In this document: positions 6,233 to 13,462 of the stretch, piece after piece | Layout: each line of letters opens with the position of its first letter | How positions within the stretch are numbered: position 1 is the first letter of the stretch | DNA from: Spirochaetaceae bacterium | GTDB taxonomy: Bacteria; Spirochaetota; Spirochaetia; SZUA-6; Bin103 | DNA length: 14,219 bases | Assembly (NCBI GenBank): GCA_026710565.1 | Contig: JAPOQV010000436.1 | Coordinates: 1-14,219, forward strand | Reading direction: 5' to 3' | Translations under genes and position numbers: made by a program | The notes under the pieces: generated by a model | What the model was told of the DNA's origin: nothing | Database searches by the model: none | Seen by the model: only the letters and a program-made list of their open reading frames with translations

Positions 6233-7767
6233 CGGAGCGGCCTCCCCCCGCTATCGCGCTGCGGGGGATCAACAAGCGCTTCGGCGCCGTGCAAGCCAAC
6301 CGCGACGTGTCGCTGCAGGTCGCGGCCGGGTCCATTCACGGCATCGTCGGCGAGAACGGCGCCGGCAAGTCGACCCTGATGAGCATCCTCTACGGGTTCT
6401 ACCGGGCCGACTCCGGCACGATCGAGGTGGCCGGACGGCCGGCCGCCATCGGCAGGCCCCGCGACGCGATCGCCGCCGGCATCGGCATGGTCCACCAGCA
6501 CTTCATGCTGGTGGAGCCCCTGACGGTGCTGGAGAACGTCCTGCTGGGTGCCGAGGGCGCGGCGCTCCTGCAGCGCGGCCTGCGCCGCGCGCGCGACACG
6601 CTGACCCACCTGGCGCGGGAGTACGGGCTGGAGGGGGAGGGCGATGCCCCGGTCGGAGACCTGCCGGTCGGCATCCAGCAGCGGGTGGAGATCCTCAAGG
6701 CGCTGTACCGCGGCGCCGAGACCCTGATCCTGGACGAGCCGACCGGGGTGCTCACGCCGCAGGAGGCCGACGAGCTGTTCCGGATCCTGGCCGCGCTCAG
6801 GGAGCAGGGACGGACCATGATCCTGATCACCCACAAGCTGCGCGAGATCATGGCCGCCACCGACCGCGTGACCGTGATGCGCGCCGGCGAGGTGGTGGCT
6901 CACGTCGATACCGCGGAGACCTCGCAGGAGCACCTGGCCGAGCTGATGGTGGGGCGCGCGGTGCTGTTGCGGGTGGAGAAGAGCCCCGCCACGCCCGGCG
7001 AGGTGATGCTTGCGGCCGACCACCTGGACTACACCGATGCCGCCGGCGTGCGCCGCGTGCGGGACGTGAGCCTGAGCGTGCGGCGCGGCGAGATCGTCGG
7101 CATCGCCGGCGTGGCCGGCAACGGCCAGTCGGAGCTGATGGCGCTGCTGGCCGGGATCGAGCGGCCCGAGGCCGGCACGGTGACCGTCAGCGGACGCATG
7201 ATGTCCGACGGACGTGAGGCAGGCGACGCGCGCCGCATGCGCCACGCCGGCCTGGGCCACGTGCCGGAGGACCGCCAGCGCACTGGGCTGGTGGCCACCT
7301 TCGCGGCCAACGAGTCCTCGATCCTGGGCTACCACGACGACCGCGCCTACAACGGCGCCATCCTCATGCACCGGCGGGAGATCATCGCATCTTCCCGGCG
7401 GCAGATGAACGAGTTCGACGTGCGCCCGCCCGATCCGCTGCTGCGCTCGGACGCGTTCTCCGGCGGCAACCAGCAGAAGCTCATCGTCGCGCGCGAGCTC
7501 GACCGCGATCCCGACGTACTGCTGATCGGGCAGCCCACCCGCGGGCTCGACATCGGCGCGATCGAGTTCATCCACCGGCGCCTGGTCCTGCTGCGTGACC
7601 GGGGCATGGCGATCCTGCTGGTGTCGGTCGAGCTGGACGAGATCATCGCGCTGAGCGACCGGGTGCTGGTGATGTTCGACGGCGCCGTCGCCGGCGAGGT
7701 GTCCGGGACGGACGCGACCGAGCAGACCATCGGTCCGCTGATGGCCGGGATCGGCGCGGCGGCCTGA
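6229..7767 (+). CDS. BMP-importer ATPase with two nucleotide-binding domains
   Basis: About 512 residues: two fused ABC domains, as in nucleoside/simple-sugar importers (YufO/NupO, RbsA-like). Domain 1 has Walker A GENGAGKST at 41-49, Q-loop region MVHQHFMLV, a signature LPVGIQQR at 145-152 and Walker B LILDEP with Asp169 and Glu170. Domain 2 has a degenerate P-loop (GVAGNGQSEL, no GKS), signature FSGGNQQK at 410-417 and IGQPTRGLD at 433-441, where the catalytic Glu is Gln. So domain 1 hydrolyses ATP and domain 2 is probably structural, which is usual in this family. No ATG, GTG or TTG lies near the expected N-terminus. The best start is CTG 6229, whose last two bases belong to the receptor's TGA (CTGA, a four-base overlap like the common ATGA). 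GTG 6288 would remove the first strand. Confidence 0.9.
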   Translation: MTERPPPAIALRGINKRFGAVQANRDVSLQVAAGSIHGIVGENGAGKSTLMSILYGFYRADSGTIEVAGRPAAIGRPRDAIAAGIGMVHQHFMLVEPLTVLENVLLGAEGAALLQRGLRRARDTLTHLAREYGLEGEGDAPVGDLPVGIQQRVEILKALYRGAETLILDEPTGVLTPQEADELFRILAALREQGRTMILITHKLREIMAATDRVTVMRAGEVVAHVDTAETSQEHLAELMVGRAVLLRVEKSPATPGEVMLAADHLDYTDAAGVRRVRDVSLSVRRGEIVGIAGVAGNGQSELMALLAGIERPEAGTVTVSGRMMSDGREAGDARRMRHAGLGHVPEDRQRTGLVATFAANESSILGYHDDRAYNGAILMHRREIIASSRRQMNEFDVRPPDPLLRSDAFSGGNQQKLIVARELDRDPDVLLIGQPTRGLDIGAIEFIHRRLVLLRDRGMAILLVSVELDEIIALSDRVLVMFDGAVAGEVSGTDATEQTIGPLMAGIGAAA

Positions 7768-7780
7768 GGTGGCCGTCACC

Positions 7781-7832
7781 CGTGGCTGACTCACGTGGCT
7801 GACTCACGTGGCTGACTCACGTGGCTGACTGA
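7781..7832 (+). repeat. Tandem repeat, 4 x 13 bp
   Basis: Three exact copies of CGTGGCTGACTCA (from 7781, 7794 and 7807) and a fourth with one change (CGTGGCTGACTGA, 7820-7832) sit between the ATPase stop (7767) and the permease ATG (7834). Bases 7768-7780 resemble a decayed fifth copy (8 of 13). Each unit holds the 7-bp palindrome TGACTCA, and each junction forms CACGTG. Stop codons occur in all three frames, so it is not translated as a repeat peptide. No Shine-Dalgarno sequence precedes the permease. Confidence 0.9.
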
Positions 7833-7833
7833 C

Positions 7834-8946
7834 ATGGCCGCCCTGCCGGAAGGCGGCCTGCCGCGCTGGGCCGCCAACGGCGTGCTGCCGCTGGTCAATC
7901 TGCTGGCGGCGTTCGTGGTGGCCGGCATCGTCATCCTGATCATCGGCGAGAGCCCGATCGAGGCGCTGACGGTCCTGATCCGCGGGGCGTTCGGGTTCCG
8001 CGAGGCTTGGGGCTACACCCTGTACTACGCCACCAACTTCATCTTCACCGCGCTGGCCGTGTCGGTTGCCCTGCACTGCGGCCTGTTCAACATCGGCGGC
8101 GAGGGCCAGGGATACCTCGGCGGCCTGGGCGTGGGGCTGGTGTGCCTGTTCCTGGACTGGCTGCCGCTGGTGGTCCTGCTGCCGCTTGCGGTCGCGGCCG
8201 GCGCCCTGTTCGGGGCGGTGTGGGCGTGGGTGCCGGGCTACCTGCAGGCGCGGCGCGGCTCGCACATCGTCATCACCACCATCATGTTCAATTTCCTGGC
8301 CGCCACGCTGATGGTCTACCTGCTGGTGAACGTGCTCATCGACCCCGGTCAGATGTCGCCGCAGAGCCGGGCGTTCGCCGAGCACGTCCGGCTGCCGGCG
8401 ATGCACGAAGTGCTCGGCCGGCTTGGCATCGACTTCCCGCGCACGCCGCTCAACATGGCGTTTCCGTGGGCGCTCGTGTGCGGGGTGCTGGTGTGGATCT
8501 TCATCTGGCATACGCGCTGGGGCTACGAGCTGCGCACCGTCGGCGCCAACACCGACGCCGCCGTCTACGCCGGCATCTCCCCGTCACGCAACATCATCCG
8601 CGCCATGGCGATCTCCGGCGCGCTGGCCGGGATGATGGGGCTGAACGAGGTCATGGGGGTCAGCCACCGGCTGCTGCTCAACTTCACCGCCGGCTACGGG
8701 TTCGTGGGCATCGCGGTCTCGCTGATGGGCCGCAACCACCCGCTCGGCATCGTCGTCGCCAGCCTGCTGTTCGGCGCGCTGTACCAGGGCGGCGCCGAGC
8801 TGGCGTTCGAGATGCCGAAGGTGAGCCGCGAGCTGGTGGTGGTGATCCAGGGCCTGGTGATCCTGTTCGTGGGCGCGCTGGAGTATCTGTTCCGCCCCGT
8901 GCTGCTGCCCTGGCTGCGCGGCCGCCGTCGGGCCGCGGCAGAGTAG
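7834..8946 (+). CDS. ABC transporter permease, BMP/nucleoside importer (first)
   Basis: A 370-residue inner-membrane permease of the BPD_transp_2/LivHM-like family found in BMP-type importers (YufP/NupP-like). Hydrophobic segments appear near residues 18-38, 62-82, 95-130, 145-170, 208-226, 255-275, 288-318 and 335-355, i.e. about 8-10 helices. The diagnostic FNIGGEGQ motif is at 85-92, and the coupling segment follows as ELRTVGANTDAAVYAGI (about 232-248). The C-terminus is an Arg-rich cytoplasmic tail. ATG 7834 is the first usable start after a stop at 7813; it has no Shine-Dalgarno sequence and directly follows the 13-bp tandem repeat. It forms the channel with the second permease, which begins 13 bases after its stop. 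Confidence 0.93.
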   Translation: MAALPEGGLPRWAANGVLPLVNLLAAFVVAGIVILIIGESPIEALTVLIRGAFGFREAWGYTLYYATNFIFTALAVSVALHCGLFNIGGEGQGYLGGLGVGLVCLFLDWLPLVVLLPLAVAAGALFGAVWAWVPGYLQARRGSHIVITTIMFNFLAATLMVYLLVNVLIDPGQMSPQSRAFAEHVRLPAMHEVLGRLGIDFPRTPLNMAFPWALVCGVLVWIFIWHTRWGYELRTVGANTDAAVYAGISPSRNIIRAMAISGALAGMMGLNEVMGVSHRLLLNFTAGYGFVGIAVSLMGRNHPLGIVVASLLFGALYQGGAELAFEMPKVSRELVVVIQGLVILFVGALEYLFRPVLLPWLRGRRRAAAE

Positions 8947-8959
8947 GGAGGCGGAGCCG

Positions 8960-9997
8960 GTGGAGGCGTTCGGGTTCTTCGTCCTGCTGCTGGACGCCAC
9001 CCTGCGGGTGTCGGTTCCGCTGGTGCTGGCGTCGCTGGCGGGGCTGTTCTCGGAGCGATCCGGGATCGTCGACATCGGCCTGGAGGGCAAGATGCTCGGC
9101 GGCGCGTTCGGGGCCGCCGCCGCGTCGTTCGTGTCCTCGGAGCTGCTTGCGGCGGCGGGGCTGACGGCCCTGCTGCCGGCGGCGGCGTGGATCGGGTTGG
9201 CGGCCGGCATCGCCTGCGCGGTGCTGCTGGCGCTGCTGCACGGCGTGGCCTGCATCCGCTTCCACGGCAACCAGATCGTCTCCGGCGTGGCGATCAACAT
9301 CCTCGTCTCCGGCCTCACCGTGCTGCTGGCGATCGCCTGGTTCGGCCAGGGAGGACGGACCCCGCAACTCCCGCCGGAGGGGAGGTTCCGGCCGCTGACG
9401 TGGCCGGGCGCCGAGGCGGTGCAGGAGGTGCCGGTCATCGGCCACCTGTACGGAGAGCTGCTGTCCGGCCACAACGTGCTGGTGTACGCGGCGCTTCTGA
9501 CCGTGCCGGCCGCGTTCTGGGTGATCTACCGGACCCGTTTCGGGCTGCGTCTGCGCGCCGTGGGCGAGAACCCGGAAGCGGTGGACACCGCCGGCATCTC
9601 CGTGGCCGCGATCCGCTACCGCGCCGTGCTGCTGTGCGGGGCGCTGTGCGGCGCGGCCGGCGCCTACCTTGCCACCGCGCAGTCCGCGGCGTTCATCCGC
9701 GACATGACCGCTGGCAAGGGGTTCATCGCCCTGGCGGCGCTGATCTTCGGCAAGTGGCGCCCGGGCCGGACGCTGGTGGCCTGCCTGCTGTTCGGGTTCC
9801 TGGAGGCCCTGGCCGCCCGGCTGCAGGGCGCCTTCGACCTGCAGGGCACCGCCGGCGCGCTGCGGGCGCTGGTGGGGGCGGCGCCGTTCGTGATCGAGGC
9901 GCTGCCCTACGCCCTGGTCGTGCTCCTGCTGGCCGGCTTCGTCGGCCGCGCGGTGGCGCCGAGGGCGAGCGGCATCCCCTACCTCAAGTCGGGCTGA
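8960..9997 (+). CDS. ABC transporter permease, BMP/nucleoside importer (second)
   Basis: A 345-residue partner permease (YufQ/NupQ-like) of the same family. The family motif VDIGLEGKML is at 37-46. Helices run through about 7-30, 45-90, 100-125, 170-185, 215-240, 250-275 and 300-330, with the coupling segment LRAVGENPEAVDTAGIS in the middle. Translation starts at GTG 8960 behind GGGAGG at 8946-8951, eight bases upstream. It closes the receptor-ATPase-permease-permease operon. The gene ends at 9997 without an obvious hairpin; the next gene has its own promoter. Confidence 0.93.
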   Translation: MEAFGFFVLLLDATLRVSVPLVLASLAGLFSERSGIVDIGLEGKMLGGAFGAAAASFVSSELLAAAGLTALLPAAAWIGLAAGIACAVLLALLHGVACIRFHGNQIVSGVAINILVSGLTVLLAIAWFGQGGRTPQLPPEGRFRPLTWPGAEAVQEVPVIGHLYGELLSGHNVLVYAALLTVPAAFWVIYRTRFGLRLRAVGENPEAVDTAGISVAAIRYRAVLLCGALCGAAGAYLATAQSAAFIRDMTAGKGFIALAALIFGKWRPGRTLVACLLFGFLEALAARLQGAFDLQGTAGALRALVGAAPFVIEALPYALVVLLLAGFVGRAVAPRASGIPYLKSG

Positions 9998-10018
9998 TCC
10001 CGGAACCGGCGTGCTGAT

Positions 10019-10047
10019 TTGACGCAACATCAGCGGCCACACATACT
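10019..10047 (+). promoter_or_regulatory. Sigma70-type promoter of the Cache-like/AmrB operon
   Basis: TTGACG (10019-10024), a 17-bp spacer and CATACT (10042-10047). The expected start of transcription is 10053-10056, directly before ATG 10057, so the message would have almost no leader. No Shine-Dalgarno sequence precedes this ATG, in line with leaderless translation. It separates this operon from the importer genes upstream. Confidence 0.55.
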
Positions 10048-10056
10048 TCCGGCGCC

Positions 10057-10539
10057 ATGAAGAGACTGTTGACCGTACTCTGCGCCGGTTTGTGTCTGCT
10101 GGCGAGCGGAGTGGTTGTGGCAGACGAGGCCGAGACGCTGGATGCGATCTCCCATCACATGGTCGCGCAGGCCATGCTGGCCGCCCACTTCATCGACGCC
10201 GCGCTGCAGGCGGGCATGGACGCGGAGCAGATCAACGCCGTGCTCACCGACATCGCCGACAACACGGTGATCACCGAGTTCTGGATCACCGACGAGACCG
10301 GTCAGATCGCGTTCACGAGCATCCCCGGCACCGGCTTCGCGTTCCCGACCGACCCCGACGCCGGCACACAGGCGGCTCCGTTCGCGGTGCTCCTCACAGG
10401 CGACGAGAAGGTGGTGATCCAGGACGCGCAGCCGCGCGAGCTCGATGCGGCGATCTTCAAGTACGTCGGCGTGGCGGGCATCGACCAGCCGCGGATTGTG
10501 CAGGTCGGCGTGTCCGCCGCCGAGCTGGAGAGCGATTGA
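10057..10539 (+). CDS. Small secreted Cache-like sensory-domain protein
   Basis: A 160-residue exported protein: Sec signal peptide at 1-22 (MKRLL start, cut near VVA before DEAET), then a helix (about 25-65) and a beta-rich part with ITDETGQIAFTS, FAFPTDPDAG and FKYVGVAGIDQPRIVQVGV. The ITDExG-x-I and FKYVGV...IVQVGV patterns resemble the extracytoplasmic Cache/PAS-like domains of chemoreceptors and histidine kinases. Here the domain stands alone, with no transmembrane anchor, HAMP or output domain. It might bind a small ligand in the periplasm and serve a partner protein; this is inference. The AmrB-like gene follows after 18 bases and may be co-transcribed. I do not recognise a named family. 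Confidence 0.75.
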   Translation: MKRLLTVLCAGLCLLASGVVVADEAETLDAISHHMVAQAMLAAHFIDAALQAGMDAEQINAVLTDIADNTVITEFWITDETGQIAFTSIPGTGFAFPTDPDAGTQAAPFAVLLTGDEKVVIQDAQPRELDAAIFKYVGVAGIDQPRIVQVGVSAAELESD

Positions 10540-10557
10540 GCAGCACGTAGCCCACGC

Positions 10558-11880
10558 GTGCGCTACACCATCGACCCGCCGCTGCCGCGGGTCCGTCACG
10601 TCGACGTGATCCCCGTCGATCACGACGGCTCCCGCGCATTCTACGTGCGTGACCCGCTGGAGTTCGCCCCGCAGCCCATCGTGCTCGGCGCCGCGGGGCT
10701 GATGATCCTGTCCTGCCTGGACGGCAGGCACACCATGGGACAGGTTCGCCAGGTGCTTCGGGAGCGGCTCCCCGGCGCCGACATCGACGTGGCGGAGATC
10801 CACCGGCTGCTGCGCACGCTCAGCCGCGGCTGCTTCCTGCACGACCGGGTTTCGGCCGAGCGCATCGCCCAGGTGTCGGAGGAGTTCGCCCGCGCCACGG
10901 TGCGGCCCGCCTGGCACGCCGGCCGGTCGTACCCCGACGACGCCGGTGAGCTGGCCGCGATGTTCGACCGCTTCTTCGTCGAGGCCAAGACGGCGATCCC
11001 CAGGGCGGTGGAGCCCGCGGCCGTCCCGGCAGCGGGCTCCACCGCACCATGCCTGGCGGCCGTGATGTGCCCGCACATCGACCTGCGGGCGGGCGGCGCG
11101 ATCTACCCGCCGGCCTTCGCGGCGCTGGCCGCCGCGGCGCGCGATCCCGATCCCATCGAGCTCTACGTCATCCTGGGCGTTGCCCACCACGCCGGCGCGG
11201 AACCGGGCGCCGGCTTCGCGATCGCGACCGACAAGGACTACGCGACGCCGTTCGGCCGGGCGCCGACCGGGCGCAGCGTGATCGAGGAGTGGTCGCGCCG
11301 CGCCGGCCGCGACGTCACCGACCGGCAGACCCTGCACCGCACCGAGCACTCGGTGGAGTTCCCGCTGCTGTTCCTGCACTACATCGAGGCGCGCGCCGGC
11401 CTGCCGCCCTACGAGGTGGGGCCGGTGCTGCTCGGCAGCGTCGACCCCTACCTGCGCGACGGCTCCGACCCGCTTCAGGCCGCGGAGGTCGCAGGCGAGC
11501 TGCAGGCGCTGCGCGAGGGGGTGGCCGCCAGCGGCAAGCGCGCGCTCTACGTGCTCAGCGTGGACTTGGCGCACATCGGCCCCAAGTTCGGCGATCCCGC
11601 GCCGGTCGACGACGCCGGCGCCGCCTCCTGCGAGCAGGCCGACCGCGCCCTGCTGGACTACGCGCAACGGTTCGACTCGGCCGGCTTGACGCGCTCGCTT
11701 GCCGCCTGCGGCAACAACCGCAACGTGGACGCCGTCTCCGGCCTGTACTCCCTGTACCCGCTGCTGGGCGGCGGCGATCGCCACGGCACCCTGCTCGCCT
11801 ACGGCCAGAACCGCCAGCCCGACACCGGCTCGCTGGTCAGCTACGCCAGCATGGCCTTCTACCAGTCTACGGTCGATTGA
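10558..11880 (+). CDS. amrB: AmmeMemoRadiSam system protein B (MEMO1 family), long form
   Basis: A 440-residue MEMO1-family protein. Residues about 130-440 form the Memo fold, related to class III extradiol dioxygenases. The conserved positions are present: His173 (CPHIDL), His210/211 (GVAHH), TEHSVEFPLLF with His264, SVDLAHIG with Asp336 and His339, and Cys384 (ACGNN). Human MEMO1 uses the equivalents of the first two His and the Cys for metal binding. Residues 1-115 are an extra domain whose helical part (DGRHTMGQVRQVLRERL, then LLRTLSRGCFLHD) resembles a PqqD-like winged helix. GTG 10558 is the first start after the preceding gene's in-frame stop; there is no clear Shine-Dalgarno sequence. 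The usual partners, an AMMECR1 protein and a radical SAM protein, are not next to it. The bacterial function is not established. Confidence 0.88.
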   Translation: MRYTIDPPLPRVRHVDVIPVDHDGSRAFYVRDPLEFAPQPIVLGAAGLMILSCLDGRHTMGQVRQVLRERLPGADIDVAEIHRLLRTLSRGCFLHDRVSAERIAQVSEEFARATVRPAWHAGRSYPDDAGELAAMFDRFFVEAKTAIPRAVEPAAVPAAGSTAPCLAAVMCPHIDLRAGGAIYPPAFAALAAAARDPDPIELYVILGVAHHAGAEPGAGFAIATDKDYATPFGRAPTGRSVIEEWSRRAGRDVTDRQTLHRTEHSVEFPLLFLHYIEARAGLPPYEVGPVLLGSVDPYLRDGSDPLQAAEVAGELQALREGVAASGKRALYVLSVDLAHIGPKFGDPAPVDDAGAASCEQADRALLDYAQRFDSAGLTRSLAACGNNRNVDAVSGLYSLYPLLGGGDRHGTLLAYGQNRQPDTGSLVSYASMAFYQSTVD

Positions 11881-11890
11881 CGGTCGATTG
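11869..11890 (+). repeat. 11-bp tandem duplication at the end of amrB
   Basis: ACGGTCGATTG occurs twice in tandem (11869-11879 and 11880-11890). The first copy contains the last amrB codons and most of its stop; the second extends to supply the TTGACC that serves as -35 of the TA promoter. The period equals about one helical turn. Confidence 0.8.
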
Positions 11891-11916
11891 ACCTCTCTCC
11901 GTATTGCGTCCATGAT
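11888..11916 (+). promoter_or_regulatory. Sigma70-type promoter of the second TA operon
   Basis: TTGACC (11888-11893), a 17-bp spacer and CATGAT (11911-11916). The expected transcription start is 11922-11925, so ATG 11925 would be at the 5' end of the message, while ATG 11919 would be too close to the -10 to be transcribed. Confidence 0.5.
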
Positions 11917-11928
11917 CTATGTCCATGG
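11908..11928 (+). promoter_or_regulatory. Operator-like element of the second TA operon
   Basis: Two GTCCATG copies begin 13 bp apart (11908 and 11921); the second is part of the perfect palindrome GTCCATGGAC (11921-11930). It covers the -10 and the start codon. It matches 18 of 21 positions of the element at the first TA promoter (5136-5116, minus strand); the three differences are all A/T swaps. Probably the antitoxin's own binding site (inferred). Confidence 0.55.
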
Positions 11929-12188
11929 ACGAAACAGCCGATACGGTTCCAGCGGGCGAATTCAAGCAGAAGTGCCTGGCGCTGATCGACCGGGTCGCCG
12001 CTACCGGCACCCCGATCATCATCAGCAAGTACGGCACCCCGGTCGCTCGCCTGACACCTCTGGAGAGTCCCCGCGACAGGGAGGAGCGCATCCTCGAAGA
12101 TCTCCGCTCCGGCTCGGGAGGGATGCTGGTCGATGAACAGACGTTCCTGGCGCCTACCTCGGAGATCGCCGGCTGGGCCGACTCGTGA
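11925..12188 (+). CDS. Phd/YefM-family antitoxin (second TA module)
   Basis: An 87-residue antitoxin. VPAGEFKQKCLALIDRVAATG and PIIISKYGTPVARLTPLE form the Phd/YefM DNA-binding domain (about residues 7-48); the acidic C-terminus (EERILEDLRSG through SEIAGWADS) is the toxin-binding tail. ATG 11925 is preferred because the promoter would start the transcript there; an in-frame ATG two codons earlier (11919) would give 89 residues and is a common alternative call. There is no Shine-Dalgarno sequence. It resembles the first-module antitoxin in layout (FKxxCLAxxDRV) but is clearly divergent, so the pair is not a recent duplication. The toxin start overlaps the stop by four bases. Confidence 0.9.
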   Translation: MDETADTVPAGEFKQKCLALIDRVAATGTPIIISKYGTPVARLTPLESPRDREERILEDLRSGSGGMLVDEQTFLAPTSEIAGWADS

Positions 12189-12571
12189 TAGCCCTCGACA
12201 CCCACGCAGCGGTGTGGTGGAGCCAGGCGCCGGAGCACCTCAGCCCCAACGCCGTCGAGATCATCCACGGTGCCGACCGCCTCCTCATCCCATCCATCGT
12301 GTTCTGGGAAGTCGCACTCCTGGTCCGCAAGGGACGGCTCAGACTGAAGCGGAACCAAGCGGTGGCTTGGTGGGCGGAGACCCTGTTATCGATCCCGCGG
12401 GTCGAGGAGGTCCCGCTCACCCATCAGCTCGCCATCGCCGCCGACGCCTCCGACATGCATCCGGACCCAGCCGACCGGTTCATCGCCGCCACCGCTCACC
12501 ACTACCACGCACCGCTGGTGACCAAGGACCACCTGCTGCGGGACATCGACTGGCTAGCGACCGTCTGGTAA
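12185..12571 (+). CDS. vapC: PIN-domain toxin ribonuclease, VapC-like (second TA module)
   Basis: A 128-residue PIN-domain toxin starting at GTG 12185, which overlaps the antitoxin stop (GTGA). Active-site acids are Asp5 (ALDTHAAVWW), Glu42 (VFWEV), Asp94 and Asp97 (HPDPADRFIAA) and Asp115 (TKDHLL). All are present, so an active Mg2+-dependent ribonuclease is expected. It belongs to the same PIN subgroup as the toxin at 4461-4859 (LDTH start, DPADRFIAA core) but differs widely elsewhere. It ends six bases before the stop of the convergent permease gene. Confidence 0.93.
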   Translation: MIALDTHAAVWWSQAPEHLSPNAVEIIHGADRLLIPSIVFWEVALLVRKGRLRLKRNQAVAWWAETLLSIPRVEEVPLTHQLAIAADASDMHPDPADRFIAATAHHYHAPLVTKDHLLRDIDWLATVW

Positions 12572-12577
12572 GCGGTC

Positions 12578-13462
12578 TCAGCCGCCGCCGACGTTGGCGT
12601 GCGGGTCCAGCGCGTCGCGCAGGCCGTCGCCCAGGTAGTTGACGCTCAGCACCGTCAGCGAGATCGCCACGCCCGGCCAGATCACGCGCGCCGGCGTGAG
12701 GGTCAGGAACGGCACGCCGTCGTAGAGCAGCCGGCCCCAGGTCGGAAAGTCGGACGGGAACCCCAGTCCCAGGAAGCTCAGCGCGCTCTCCGTGATGATC
12801 GCCTGCGCGATGCCGAGCGTGGCCGCCACCACGATCGGGCTCAACGCATTCGGAAAGATGTGCAGCAGGATGATGCGCAGCGGCCGCGCGCCGATGCTGC
12901 GCGCGGCCACCACGTACTCCCACTGCTTGATGGCGAGCACCTGGCCGCGGACGATGCGCGCGGTCTGCATCCAGCTCGTGATGCCGATGACGGCCACGAT
13001 CAGAATGAAGATGCCGGCCTCCGGGCCCAGCGCGGACTGCAGCGGGTCTCGGAACAGCATCATGGTGACCAGCAGCAGCGGCAGCACCGGCAACGCCAGG
13101 AACAGGTCGGTCATTCGCATCAGCGGACCGTCGAACCGGTGGAAGTAGCCGGCGGTGACTCCCACCATCGTGCCCAGCGTCAACGACAGCAGCATCGCGG
13201 CCATGCCGACGGCCAGGGAGATGCGCCCGCCCGCCAGCATCTGGGCCAGCGTGTCGCGGCCCAGGTTGTCGGTGCCCAGCGGGTGCTCCAGCGACGGGCC
13301 CTGGTTCTTGGCCCGGTAGTCCAGGTACTGGGGATCGACGTCGTGGACGGCCGGCCCGAACAGCACCGCCAGCGCGATCAGCGACAACACCGCGGCGCCC
13401 GCGATCGTTCCGGAATGGCGCCGCAGCCGGCGCGCGGCCCACGAGCGAACCGCCTCAGTCAT
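12578..13462 (-). CDS. ABC transporter permease, DppC/OppC family
   Basis: A 294-residue inner-membrane permease of peptide/nickel-type importers. An N-terminal helix (about 20-38) is followed by a periplasmic stretch with HPLGTDNLGRDTLAQML at 60-76, the DppC hallmark, then five helices from about 82 to 280. The EAA coupling loop is WEYVVAARSIGARPLRIILLHIFPNAL at 181-207, which contacts the ATPase. The C-terminal GDGLRDALDP (278-287) is also characteristic. Its ATG overlaps the end of the DppB-like gene by eight bases, so the two are coupled. The ATPases and binding protein of the system are not downstream in this window; a TA module follows instead, in the opposite orientation. Confidence 0.94.
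   Translation of the reverse strand: MTEAVRSWAARRLRRHSGTIAGAAVLSLIALAVLFGPAVHDVDPQYLDYRAKNQGPSLEHPLGTDNLGRDTLAQMLAGGRISLAVGMAAMLLSLTLGTMVGVTAGYFHRFDGPLMRMTDLFLALPVLPLLLVTMMLFRDPLQSALGPEAGIFILIVAVIGITSWMQTARIVRGQVLAIKQWEYVVAARSIGARPLRIILLHIFPNALSPIVVAATLGIAQAIITESALSFLGLGFPSDFPTWGRLLYDGVPFLTLTPARVIWPGVAISLTVLSVNYLGDGLRDALDPHANVGGG

Noticed and set aside
7281..7580. Loss of Walker A Lys and catalytic Glu in the second ATPase domain as a sign of decay
   Set aside because: A degenerate second nucleotide-binding domain (NGQSE, IGQPTRG) is normal for this ATPase family.
6205..7794. 529-codon minus-strand open frame opposite the importer ATPase
   Set aside because: The plus strand holds complete Walker and signature motifs; the antisense product is His/Gln/Asp-rich with no domain.
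7781..7832. CRISPR array at the 13-bp repeats
   Set aside because: The copies are directly abutting with no spacers and are far too short for CRISPR repeats.
10030..11913. 627-codon minus-strand open frame opposite the Cache-like and AmrB genes
   Set aside because: Very long, but low-complexity and without recognisable domains. It mirrors two well-supported plus-strand genes, as is common in GC-rich DNA.
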